46,733 nucleotides of DNA from Candidatus Adlerbacteria bacterium (GTDB taxonomy: Bacteria > Patescibacteriota > Minisyncoccia > Phycocordibacterales > SBAW01): positions 1-46,733 of the forward strand of contig CAIJFH010000026.1 of assembly GCA_903819895.1 (NCBI GenBank), in the 5' to 3' direction. Shown piece by piece: positions 25,453-34,171 of the stretch. The stretch's first letter is position 1. Each line of letters opens with the position of its first letter. The notes beneath the pieces are model-generated. The model saw only the letters and a program-made list of their open reading frames with translations, had not been told where the DNA came from and made no database searches. The position numbers and the translations under genes are program-made.

Positions 25453-27192
25453 ATGCTGTTCAATCATCGCAAGAGACGCCGCTTGGTTGAGGAGATCCAC
25501 CCGGACGAGATTTTGATCGACTCATCCAACTTGCCCGAGTTTGATCGCGACCAGATGGAGGGGCGCATCGAGCGGCCGTTTGGTCGCCGCTCGTTTATCG
25601 CCGCAGGCGCGGTGGTGGCGTTGGTGCTCATACTCCTGCTTGCTCGTGCGGGCGTGTTGCAGCTGGTGCGTGGCACCGCGTATGCAAAGATGTCGGAGGA
25701 TAATCAACTGAGCAACCAGGTGCTCTTTGCCGACCGTGGCATCATCACCGACCGCAACGGCACGCCGCTTGCCTACAACAGCCGCACCACGATGTTGGAT
25801 ACTACCGACTCGACATCAACCAACCCGACCGAGGGTGATGCATCCTCGACCCCGCAAGAGTTTGCGACGCGAGTGTATGCCGACTACCGCGGGCTCGCAC
25901 ACGTGGTCGGCTATGCGCAGCCGCCAGCCAAGGACTCCTACGGCGTCTACTTTCGCAATACGTTCTTGGGTGTCGATGGCGCAGAGAAAGCGTTTGATGC
26001 ACAACTGGGTGGGAAAAATGGCGAGAAGTTGACCGAGACAGACGCGCACCACAAGACCATCGCCGAGAGTGTGGTCAACGATGCTGTGCCGGGGCAGCAG
26101 ATCACCTTGTCGATTGATGCCGACGTGACGCAGGGGTTGTATGACGCCATTGCCGAGCGCGCGCAGTCATCCAACTTCCAAGGTGGCGCGGGTGTGCTGA
26201 TTGATGTTCAGACAGGTCAAATTTTGGCAATGACCAGCTATCCGGAATATTCGCAGAACGCGGTCGAGAGCGGTGACGCGACCGTGCTCAAGCAACTCTT
26301 TAGCAACAAGCAGCAGCCGTTTCTCGACCGCGCGGTCGATGGTCTCTATGCGCCGGGCTCAATCGTCAAGCCAGTTGTCGGCGCAGCGGCGCTCACCGAA
26401 GGGGTGATCTCGCCCGACAAGCAAATTCTTTCGACGGGTTCGATTTCGCTCCCGAACCAGTACGACCCGGCGCATCCATCCGTCTTCCACGACTGGCGCG
26501 CAAATGGGTGGGTTGATGTGCGGCACGCGATCGCCGTCTCATCCGATGTTTACTTCTACGAAGTGGGTGGTGGGTTTGAGGGTCAGCCAGGGTTAGGGGT
26601 CGATCGGCTCGACAAATATTTTAGAATGTTTGGCTTTGGCCAAGACGCAGGGCTCGCGGGCTTTAGCAGCAAGACCGGCAACATCCCCACCATTGCGTGG
26701 AAGGCAGCGACATTCCCCAACGACCCGACATGGCACGTGGGCGACACCTACCACACGGCAATCGGGCAGTATGGGATGCTCGTGACGCCGCTGCAGGCCG
26801 CGCGCGAAGCGGCGGCAATCGCCAATGGTGGCACACTGCTTACGCCGAGTGTGCTCGCAAGTTCGACGCCGCAAGGACAAAAACTCGCGATCTCACCCGA
26901 TGCGCTCGAGGTGGTGCGCGAGGGGATGCGGCTGGGTGTCACCGACGGCATCGCGCAGGCGGTCAAGCTCGATGCGGTGCATGTGGCTGCAAAAACAGGC
27001 ACCGCACAGGTTGGTATGCACAACGAGTTCGTCAACTCGTGGATGATTGGCTTCTTCCCCTACGAGCATCCGCGCTATGCGTACGCAGTGGTGCTCGAGC
27101 GCGGGCCCGCGGGCACCTTGATGGGTTCGCCCGCAGTCGTCGGCACGTTCCTGCAGTGGATGGTTGCGCACGAACCGCAGTATTTGCATTGA
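25453..27192 (+). CDS. mrdA: Penicillin-binding protein 2 (transpeptidase)
   Basis: LFADRGIITDRNGTPLAYN, APGSIVKPVVGAAAL (SxxK), AAKTGTAQVG (KTG). Confidence 0.94.
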   Translation: MLFNHRKRRRLVEEIHPDEILIDSSNLPEFDRDQMEGRIERPFGRRSFIAAGAVVALVLILLLARAGVLQLVRGTAYAKMSEDNQLSNQVLFADRGIITDRNGTPLAYNSRTTMLDTTDSTSTNPTEGDASSTPQEFATRVYADYRGLAHVVGYAQPPAKDSYGVYFRNTFLGVDGAEKAFDAQLGGKNGEKLTETDAHHKTIAESVVNDAVPGQQITLSIDADVTQGLYDAIAERAQSSNFQGGAGVLIDVQTGQILAMTSYPEYSQNAVESGDATVLKQLFSNKQQPFLDRAVDGLYAPGSIVKPVVGAAALTEGVISPDKQILSTGSISLPNQYDPAHPSVFHDWRANGWVDVRHAIAVSSDVYFYEVGGGFEGQPGLGVDRLDKYFRMFGFGQDAGLAGFSSKTGNIPTIAWKAATFPNDPTWHVGDTYHTAIGQYGMLVTPLQAAREAAAIANGGTLLTPSVLASSTPQGQKLAISPDALEVVREGMRLGVTDGIAQAVKLDAVHVAAKTGTAQVGMHNEFVNSWMIGFFPYEHPRYAYAVVLERGPAGTLMGSPAVVGTFLQWMVAHEPQYLH

Positions 27193-27270
27193 CTTGCGTG
27201 CCAAATCAGGTACACTAGTGCGACCAGAGTGCAGCACCACGGGCCATTAGTAGCTATTTTCACGAGACCT

Positions 27271-27732
27271 ATGGGAGAGCAATTGATATCACAAGAAAAA
27301 TTTGAGGAGCTGACGAAAGAGCTCGAGGAGTTGCACACGACGCGCCGCAAAGAAGTTGCCGAGCAGCTCGAATACGCTCGATCACTTGGTGACCTCTCCG
27401 AAAATGCCGAGTATCAAGAGGCGCGCGAGATGCAGGCAGCCGTCGAGGAGCGCGTGCAAAAACTCGAACTCATTTTAAAGAATGCAAAGATTGTCCGTGG
27501 CGGCAAGACCGACGCAGTCGGTATGGGCTCGACGGTCACCGTCAAAAAGCTTGTGGGCGATGACACGTTTACCTACATCATCGTTGGTGCCGAGGAGGCC
27601 GATATGCTCGCAGGCAAAATTTCCTACCACTCGCCCTTGGGCGCAGCATTGATGGGGAAGCGCAAAGGAGACGAATTTTCCTTCCACACCCCCCGCGGCG
27701 TGCAAAAATATAAAATCCTAAAGGTGGAGTAG
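27271..27732 (+). CDS. greA: Transcription elongation factor GreA
   Basis: RKEVAEQLEYARSLGDLSENAEYQEAREMQ. Confidence 0.95.
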   Translation: MGEQLISQEKFEELTKELEELHTTRRKEVAEQLEYARSLGDLSENAEYQEAREMQAAVEERVQKLELILKNAKIVRGGKTDAVGMGSTVTVKKLVGDDTFTYIIVGAEEADMLAGKISYHSPLGAALMGKRKGDEFSFHTPRGVQKYKILKVE

Positions 27733-27759
27733 GGTTGATACTAAACTAGATGAGACGAA

Positions 27760-27791
27760 GAGACCCGGCCGCGCATGCGTGGTCGGGTCTC
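27760..27791. terminator. 16-bp near-perfect hairpin between convergent genes
   Basis: GAGACCCGGCCGCGCA/TGCGTGGTCGGGTCTC pairs fully with two G-U pairs; no strong T tract. Confidence 0.5.
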
Positions 27792-27797
27792 GGTATG

Positions 27798-28112
27798 TCA
27801 GGCGTCCCACGGGAGCGAAACGCCCGGGTCGCCTTCCCCGAAGGGATTTGCTCCAGTGAGCACAATTTCCCAACCGGTTGCGATTTCCCTGGCGCAGGGT
27901 GCCTCGAGGTCTGGGTATTCACCCCTCGAGATTGGGTATACTCGGTCCGTATGATTTCCTGGATGATGCCACACCTGTGCTCCGCCGACTCGGATGGGAA
28001 CATCCGGGTGTTGCGGGGTGAGGCCGCTCAAGGCAACCGCGGCAAGCAAACCTGGTGGCGGTTCGCCCGTACCGACAAAAAGAACAGACGGACGAGTCGA
28101 ACTCTGCAACAT
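27798..28112 (-). CDS. Hypothetical protein (104 aa)
   Basis: ATG preceded by AGGGAGG; upstream TATGCT; ends just before the 27760 hairpin. Confidence 0.55.
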   Translation of the reverse strand: MLQSSTRPSVLFVGTGEPPPGLLAAVALSGLTPQHPDVPIRVGGAQVWHHPGNHTDRVYPISRGEYPDLEAPCAREIATGWEIVLTGANPFGEGDPGVSLPWDA

Positions 28113-28225
28113 CTGTACCTCCCTGTGCTGCTGCGTTTAGCATAAATCTGAAGAGCTCTTTCGCGCAAGTGCAGTCCTGTTACTTTCTCAACTATGGCGC
28201 ACAATACACATTTCAAAAACGTAAA

Positions 28226-28253
28226 ACCGGCAGTCACGAAAGTGGCTGCCGGT
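28226..28253 (-). terminator. Intrinsic terminator downstream of the 28304-28882 gene
   Basis: ACCGGCAGCCAC-TTTC-GTGACTGCCGGT followed by TTTACGTTTTT on minus strand. Confidence 0.68.
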
Positions 28254-28303
28254 CTCTCCGCGCTGTTCCCAAGGCACGGAGGGTTGGTGGTGGGGAAGAG
28301 AGG

Positions 28304-28882
28304 TTAGATTGTTGCTGTGCGCCAATACCTCTGGGAGATGTACCAGACGGCTGGCAGTTGTACCATTAGCCAGACGACGGGTGTCACGATTTCGCTGAAG
28401 CTCCATTGCTCGATGGACAGAAGTTGGCAGACGCTGCCGACTGCGGCCATAATCCACGGAAGGATTGCTTCGGCATGTGGCGTTTTGCGTACATTCCGTA
28501 TGAATGGAAACGAGCCAATTAGTGCCGCGAGCAGGCATAGCAACATCCCAATCTGTGGATTGCTAGAGTAGTACCACATCAGCATTGCACCGATGACCAT
28601 GCCGATGCAGAACGAATCCGCCGCCGTCCAGCCGAGCGCTGCTTTTTTGTACACACAGACACCAAGTACGACGCATGTGCCTCCTGCGTATGCGACCATC
28701 TGCCACGACATGCCTCCCGCGGCGATGATGCTGACGAGAATGGCGGTGTCCAGAATCCACCACGAAATCCACGAGGAAAGTGTGGGCCGCGTCCTGCCAG
28801 TAGCGATATTCCGCACATATGGGAAGTATGCACCAGCGGAGACAGCGAAGGCGAGTGAGGCGAACAGGGCGTGGTTGCCCAT
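28304..28882 (-). CDS. Hypothetical multi-pass membrane protein with internal repeat
   Basis: FPYVRNIATGRTRPTLSSWISW and FPFIRNVRKTPHAEAILPWIM resemble each other; GGGAG before ATG. Confidence 0.68.
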   Translation of the reverse strand: MGNHALFASLAFAVSAGAYFPYVRNIATGRTRPTLSSWISWWILDTAILVSIIAAGGMSWQMVAYAGGTCVVLGVCVYKKAALGWTAADSFCIGMVIGAMLMWYYSSNPQIGMLLCLLAALIGSFPFIRNVRKTPHAEAILPWIMAAVGSVCQLLSIEQWSFSEIVTPVVWLMVQLPAVWYISQRYWRTATI

Positions 28883-28987
28883 TAGTTTTCTCCCAAGAAC
28901 GGGGTTCAGTTCCAAAAAATACATTACATAATATATTTAATTACGTCAATGCTATAAAAACTTTGCAAAAAGCGGTATGCTGTGTGC

Positions 28988-30451
28988 ATGGCAGAGGATG
29001 ATATTCGCGCGCAGCGCATGGCAAAGGTGGACGAGTTGCGACGGTTGGGTATCGACCCGTACCCGCCGCGTGTCGCGCGCACGGTATCGGTCAAGCAGTT
29101 TTTGAGTTCGCTTGCCGAGCTCCAAGAGTCAAATAAAGCAGAGTCCCTCGCGGGCCGCGTGATGTCTATCCGCCAACATGGAGGGATTATTTTTGCCGAC
29201 CTGTTCGACGGCACAGCGCGCGTGCAGCTGGTGCTCAAGCAGGGCGAGACAGACGAGCAGGTGTTCGACCACTTTGTGTGCTTTGTCGACGCGGGTGATT
29301 TTGTGTCAGCAACAGGTACCGCCTTTACCACCAAGCGCGGCGAGCCGTCACTTAAAGTCGACACATGGCAGATGGCGGCAAAGTCGCTGATGCCGCTCCC
29401 GAGCGAGTGGTACGGCATCAAGGACGAAGATCTGCGCTTCCGCCAGCGCTATTTAGATATTTTATTAAACGAGGAGACGCGCGCGCTGTTTGAGCGCAAG
29501 TCGAAGTTTTGGCAAACCATCCGAAACTTTTTGATTGCACGCGAGTTTATCGAAGTTGAGACACCCATTATCGAGACAGAGCCCGGTGGCGCCGACGCGC
29601 GCCCGTTCGTGACGCATCACAACGCGCTCGACATGCAGGCATACCTGCGCATCTCGGCGGGTGAGCTGTGGCAAAAGCGCCTGCTCGTCGCGGGCTTCCC
29701 GCGCGTGTTCGAAATCGGGAGGATTTTCCGCAACGAGGGGATGTCCAACGAGCACCTACAGGACTACACACAACTGGAGTTCTATCAGGCATTTTCTGAC
29801 TTCAAAGAGGGGATGCAAATGTTGCAAGATCTCTATCGCACGATTGTGCGCGAGGTGTACGGCACGACGAAGTTCGTCATCCGCGGGCACGATGTCGATT
29901 TTGCAGCCGAGTGGCAGCAGCTCGACTACGCGACCGAGATACAAAAAAAGTTTGGTATCGACCCGGTACATTGTACAGAAGACGAGGCGCTTGCTGCGGC
30001 AAAAAAAGCAGGCATCGCGCTTGATGAGGGGGATGCAAACAAGTCGCGCGCAGTCGACTTGTTGTGGAAGAAGATTCGCCACGAGATTTCTGGCCCTGCG
30101 TTCTTGACCGGCGTGCCAGTGTTCTTGGAGCCCTTGGCCAAACGCGACCCAGCGCGGCCAGACGTCGTCGAGCGGTTCCAGATCGTCATCGCGGGCTCCG
30201 AGCTCGGCAAGGGTTTTAGCGAGCTCAACGACCCTGTCGACCAACGTGGGCGTTTCGAGCAGCAGCAGGGCATGCGCGACGCGGGCGACGACGAGGCGCA
30301 GCGCATGGATGAAAGTTACGTCGAGGCGCTCGAGTTTGGCATGCCGCCAGCGTTTGGTTTTGGTATGAGCGAGCGCCTGTTTAGCTTCCTCGAAAACAAA
30401 AATGTCCGCGAAACCCAGCTCTTCCCCCTCCTCCGCCCCAAAATCGACTAA
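28988..30451 (+). CDS. lysS: Lysyl-tRNA synthetase, class II
   Basis: FRQRYLDIL, FIEVETPIIETEPGGADARPFVTHHNALD, GMPPAFGFGMSERL. Confidence 0.95.
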   Translation: MAEDDIRAQRMAKVDELRRLGIDPYPPRVARTVSVKQFLSSLAELQESNKAESLAGRVMSIRQHGGIIFADLFDGTARVQLVLKQGETDEQVFDHFVCFVDAGDFVSATGTAFTTKRGEPSLKVDTWQMAAKSLMPLPSEWYGIKDEDLRFRQRYLDILLNEETRALFERKSKFWQTIRNFLIAREFIEVETPIIETEPGGADARPFVTHHNALDMQAYLRISAGELWQKRLLVAGFPRVFEIGRIFRNEGMSNEHLQDYTQLEFYQAFSDFKEGMQMLQDLYRTIVREVYGTTKFVIRGHDVDFAAEWQQLDYATEIQKKFGIDPVHCTEDEALAAAKKAGIALDEGDANKSRAVDLLWKKIRHEISGPAFLTGVPVFLEPLAKRDPARPDVVERFQIVIAGSELGKGFSELNDPVDQRGRFEQQQGMRDAGDDEAQRMDESYVEALEFGMPPAFGFGMSERLFSFLENKNVRETQLFPLLRPKID

Positions 30452-30514
30452 GTCGCAATGCAGGTGGTGCGCTTGCGTAGCATCTTGACACAGCACTATA
30501 TTCATGTGTATTCT

Positions 30515-30878
30515 CTAAAAAGCCCAACAGAAAAAGGTTCTTCCGATGATTGACTTCTTCGTCGTCCCCACCGGTCTCTTCCAATGGTTGGGGTTTGCCC
30601 CGGTCCTCGTGTTTGCGGTGTGGCTTCATGGAGCCACACTCTTCCATGTGGCAGAGGGGCGGAGTCAGTATATATTTTTGCACCCAATCAATCTCTTGCT
30701 TCTCATTGTCGCCACGCTCCTGCTCGCTGTTTGGCTCGGGATTGTTGACGTGGTGTACAATGAGGAGCTCGTGCTTGGTTTATCCATGGCGCCGCCATAC
30801 GAGGTTGGGATTGCTGTCGTATCCTTCCTCGTTAGTCTTCTGGTGGTGCTGGCACGCAGCGAGCCAAACACCCGCTGA
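30515..30878 (+). CDS. Small hypothetical membrane protein (ORF 30546-30878)
   Basis: 110 aa hydrophobic ORF; TTGACA-N18-TATTCT promoter just upstream; the start coordinate given here includes leader sequence. Confidence 0.5.
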
Positions 30879-30916
30879 AAAAACAGGGGATTGAGACCCC
30901 CACAACAACTCACTCC

Positions 30917-30940
30917 GCCGCATCCTCCCCAGGATGCGGC
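30917..30940. terminator. Perfect 10-bp hairpin GCCGCATCCT-CCCC-AGGATGCGGC
   Basis: Perfect inverted repeat between ORF110 and the RAYT locus. Confidence 0.55.
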
Positions 30941-30949
30941 GCTCTTGAT

Positions 30950-30970
30950 TACGGAGGTCCGTCCTCCGTA
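30950..30970 (+). repeat. REP-like palindrome copy 1
   Basis: TACGGAGGTCCGTCCTCCGTA. Confidence 0.85.
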
Positions 30971-30994
30971 TCGTGGGTGTATACTATTGTTGTT

Positions 30995-31657
30995 ATGCAA
31001 CGGAAGATGGCGTTTGGTGTTGGCGAGTATTATCATCTGTACAGTCGAGGTGTGGAGAAACGCGACGTATTTCTTGATGCGCACGATCGAGAACGTTTTA
31101 TGCGTCTGTTATACATAGCAAATGGAGAACGCTCGTTTGAGTATCGAAACATACAAGACAAACCACTTGGTGCAATAGACAGGGGAGACGCACTGGCTGC
31201 CATCGGCGCGTATGTCCTGATGCCAAACCACTTCCACTTGTTGGTTCGCGAGACGCGAGAGGGAGGAATTACAAAATATCTACGAGGGTTGCTTACTGGT
31301 TATTCGTCCTACTTTAACAAGCGCCACAATCGTGTCGGGTCGTTGTTCCAAAGCAGATTTAAAGCCGAGCATGTGGATCGAGACGAATATTTGCGCTATT
31401 TGTTTGCATACATACACTTAAACCCCATAAAACTGCTCGAACCGAAATGGAAAGAGGTCGGGATACAAAACCTCGAGCGGGCAGAGGTGTTTCTATGTTC
31501 ATATCAATACTCAAGCTATGCCGAATACGGAGGTCCGTCCTCCGTACCGAGGGAGGAGGTGGCGATTCTGTCGCCCGAGGTGTTCCCAGAGTATTTTGCC
31601 AAGCGCAAAGAGTTCGACAGTTTCGTTCGGGAATGGTTGGATTACAAAACCGACTAA
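30995..31657 (+). mobile_element. REP-associated tyrosine transposase (RAYT, Y1/IS200-like)
   Basis: GEYYHLYSRGVEKRDVFLD, LMPNHFHLLV (HUH), SYFNKRHNRVGSLFQSRFKAEHV, YIHLNPI. Confidence 0.92.
31526..31546 (+). repeat. REP-like palindrome copy 2, in frame inside the transposase ORF
   Basis: TACGGAGGTCCGTCCTCCGTA encoding YGGPSSV. Confidence 0.85.
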
Positions 31658-31658
31658 C

Positions 31659-31679
31659 TACGGAGGACGGACCTCCGTA
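31659..31679 (-). repeat. REP-like palindrome copy 3, inverted
   Basis: TACGGAGGACGGACCTCCGTA, reverse complement of copies 1 and 2; starts 2 nt after the stop codon. Confidence 0.85.
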
Positions 31680-31713
31680 TAGAAGGGTAATAACTCCCAC
31701 CAAACTGCAAGTA

Positions 31714-31742
31714 TTGACTTTTATGCATATTGTGCATATACT
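31714..31742 (+). promoter_or_regulatory. Near-consensus promoter with spacer palindrome
   Basis: TTGACT - 17 nt - TATACT; TATGCA-tattg-TGCATA inverted repeat in spacer/-10. Confidence 0.75.
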
Positions 31743-31806
31743 GTAGGTCGCGTTTGTATGCTACATGCACATATACCGTCCAAAAACCCCATGAGGAGGT
31801 TTCGTT

Positions 31807-32193
31807 ATGGCTCTGTTTCTGCTTGAGCACATGCTCGGATGCACTCCGATCAAGCCGTGTCTTTCGTGCCAGGCCGTCGCCATCTTGCACGAAAAACTGG
31901 ATAACTCGGAAATCAACACGTTGTTCGGGCTGGCGCGACAGGCGGCTTCGCCCGAGGGGGAGGATCAGGATGCTTCGTCGGGAAACACCGTCCTTGCACG
32001 GCGGCTCGACGAGTTCGAGCTCTCCCCCGCCACCACGAACGCCCTCAAGGGGAATGAGATCGTGACGTTGGGCGACCTGATCTGTCGGACGGAATCGGAG
32101 ATGCTCCGCATTCCTGGTTTTGGTCGCAGATCCTTGAACGAAATCAAGGTGGTGTTGCAGTCGCTTGGTCTCAGTTTCGCCAGCAGCGGGTGA
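31807..32193 (+). CDS. Stand-alone RNA polymerase alpha C-terminal-domain-like protein
   Basis: LSPATTNALKGNEIVTLGDLICRTESEMLRIPGFGRRSLNEIKVVLQSLGLSF matches the alpha-CTD pattern; N-terminus HMLGCTPIKPCLSC. Confidence 0.82.
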   Translation: MALFLLEHMLGCTPIKPCLSCQAVAILHEKLDNSEINTLFGLARQAASPEGEDQDASSGNTVLARRLDEFELSPATTNALKGNEIVTLGDLICRTESEMLRIPGFGRRSLNEIKVVLQSLGLSFASSG

Positions 32194-32211
32194 GAACCGC
32201 TGCAGCAGTGT

Positions 32212-32251
32212 CCCCGGTCCGCACGTTTGCGGATCGGGGCTTCGTCTTTTT
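32212..32251 (+). terminator. Intrinsic terminator
   Basis: CCCCGgTCCGC-acgttt-GCGGATCGGGG followed by cttcgtcttttta. Confidence 0.75.
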
Positions 32252-32291
32252 ATGCGTTAGTAGGGGTTTGTGGATAACTGATGATGGTGAG

Positions 32292-32337
32292 TGGGGGAAA
32301 GTGGCGTATACTGGGTAACTAGTGGGGCAGAGTGGGA
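32292..32337 (+). promoter_or_regulatory. MraZ operator-like array of five TGGGN-type boxes around the mraZ -10
   Basis: TGGGG, TGGCG, TGGGT, TGGGG, TGGGA with first T at 32292, 32302, 32312, 32323, 32333; TATACT at 32307. Confidence 0.72.
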
Positions 32338-32356
32338 TGTCCTTCGAAAAACCCTT

Positions 32357-32791
32357 ATGTTGATTGGCGAATATCTCCATACACTCGATAACAAAAAGCG
32401 CATCTCGCTGCCTGCCAAGTTTCGAAAGGAAGTTGGCGAGAAGGTGGTCATCACCCGTGGGCTCGACACGTGTCTCTTTATGTTCCCCGAGCATGCGTGG
32501 GCGAATATCGCGGAGAAGTTGGCATCGCTGCCGTTTGGCCAAGCCGATACGCGCGGCATGAGCCGATTTTTGCTCGCGGGCGCGGTCGAGACCGAGGTCG
32601 ACAGCGCGGGGCGCATCTTGGTGCCCGAGTATCTCAAAGAGTTTGCGGGCCTGGGCTCGCGCGTGGTGCTCGCGGGTGTGTCCGACCGCATCGAAATTTG
32701 GGATGAAAAGAACTGGAGCGAGTACAAGCGTCATATCGAAAAAAGTGCCGACCAAATGGCCGAGAAGTTGGGCGACCTGGGCATCCTATAA
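32357..32791 (+). CDS. mraZ: Transcriptional regulator MraZ
   Basis: MLIGEYLHTLDNKKRISLPAKFRKEV; DSAGRILVPEYLKEFAGL. Confidence 0.95.
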   Translation: MLIGEYLHTLDNKKRISLPAKFRKEVGEKVVITRGLDTCLFMFPEHAWANIAEKLASLPFGQADTRGMSRFLLAGAVETEVDSAGRILVPEYLKEFAGLGSRVVLAGVSDRIEIWDEKNWSEYKRHIEKSADQMAEKLGDLGIL

Positions 32792-32795
32792 ACCT

Positions 32796-33830
32796 ATGAG
32801 TACACTTGCATTCATTCCTGTTCGTGCGCACACGCATCTCCGTCGAGAGGAGGATGTGTTTGCTCGCGAGCAGGAATCAGTGCGAGTGGCAGTGCTCGAA
32901 GACGAAATAGAAGATACAGAAAGTCCAACGATACAAACACACGTGAGCGTGCTGCTTGCAGAGTCGATCGACGCGCTCAATCTCAAAGCGGGGAGCGTGG
33001 TGGTTGATGCGACCGCGGGGCAGGGTGGGCACAGCGAGGCGATACTGCTGCGCGAGCCGTCGTGTCGCCTCGTTGCACTTGATGCCGACCCCGAGTCGGT
33101 GCGCCTTGTGCGCGAGCGCCTCGCGCGTTTTGGGAGCCGCGCGCAGGTGGTCGAATCCAATTTTGGCGACATTGCCACGGTGCTGGCAACGCTTGATATA
33201 CAAAAAGTAGATGCTGTGTTGTTTGATTTGGGGTGGAACTCGGGGCAGCTCGCGTCTGGTCGCGGTTTTTCCTTTTTGCGCGATGAGCCACTCAACATGA
33301 GTTTTGGCGTTGCTCCGGCGTCGAGTTTTGATGCAAAAGAAATTGTAAACACCTGGGATGAAGAGACGCTTGCCAATGCGCTCTATGGCTATGGCGAGGA
33401 GAAGTACGCGCGCCGCATCGCCAAAGCGATTGTCGACCGCCGCGCGCACGCGCCAATCGAGACAACCGCACAGCTGGTGGCAATCATCAGCGACGCGGTG
33501 CCCGCGCTCTACCGCCGCGGGCGGCTCCACTTTGCCACGCGCACCTTCCAAGCGCTGCGTATGGCAACCAACGACGAGCTGGGCGCGATTGAGCGCGGTG
33601 TCGCGGGTGCGTGGAGTGTGCTCGCGGAGGGTGGGCGCATCGCGGTCATCACCTTTCACAGCATCGAGGACCGCGTGGTCAAGCGGCTCTTTGCGGCGCA
33701 GGTTGCCGAGGGCGCCGCGCGGTTGGTGTACAAAAAGCCGCTCGCGCCAACCCAAGCCGAAATTATTTCTAACCCGCGCGCACGCAGCGCAAAACTTCGC
33801 GTGATTGAAAAACTATGCAACGAACACTAA
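32796..33830 (+). CDS. rsmH: 16S rRNA (cytosine(1402)-N(4))-methyltransferase
   Basis: HVSVLLAESIDAL, VVDATAGQGGHSEAIL, LFDLGWNSGQL, FHSIEDRVVKRLF. Confidence 0.95.
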   Translation: MSTLAFIPVRAHTHLRREEDVFAREQESVRVAVLEDEIEDTESPTIQTHVSVLLAESIDALNLKAGSVVVDATAGQGGHSEAILLREPSCRLVALDADPESVRLVRERLARFGSRAQVVESNFGDIATVLATLDIQKVDAVLFDLGWNSGQLASGRGFSFLRDEPLNMSFGVAPASSFDAKEIVNTWDEETLANALYGYGEEKYARRIAKAIVDRRAHAPIETTAQLVAIISDAVPALYRRGRLHFATRTFQALRMATNDELGAIERGVAGAWSVLAEGGRIAVITFHSIEDRVVKRLFAAQVAEGAARLVYKKPLAPTQAEIISNPRARSAKLRVIEKLCNEH

Positions 33831-34171
33831 CCACCGCTCTGCGCTACGACGTCTATGTGCTGCGTACCACCGTGGCGCTGGCGGCCATGTGTGCGTTGTC
33901 GGTATTTCTCTACTGCTCGTTTTTGTTGCTCGCAGTGGTACACACCGCACAGCGCACCGACGCCGGGCGACAGATCACCGCCGTGACCTCGCGGCTGAGC
34001 GATCTTGAAGCACAATATTTGGCTGATACCAAAGAGTTGACTCCCGACCGCGCAACCGCGCTTGGCTTTGTCGCACCAACCGCGATGGCAACGGTCTTTA
34101 CCGCGCCCTCGGGTGTGCAGCTTGGCTATAACCAACCGGCGGGCGCGCTTTCGATTACGGCAAATGAATAG
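33815..34171 (+). CDS. FtsL-like septum protein
   Basis: Small single-TM protein between rsmH and ftsI. Confidence 0.6.
   Translation: MQRTLTTALRYDVYVLRTTVALAAMCALSVFLYCSFLLLAVVHTAQRTDAGRQITAVTSRLSDLEAQYLADTKELTPDRATALGFVAPTAMATVFTAPSGVQLGYNQPAGALSITANE

Noticed and set aside
30950-31679. CRISPR-like array from the repeated 21-mer
   Set aside because: Only three copies, spaced ~555 and ~112 nt, palindromic and linked to a RAYT; not a CRISPR arrangement.
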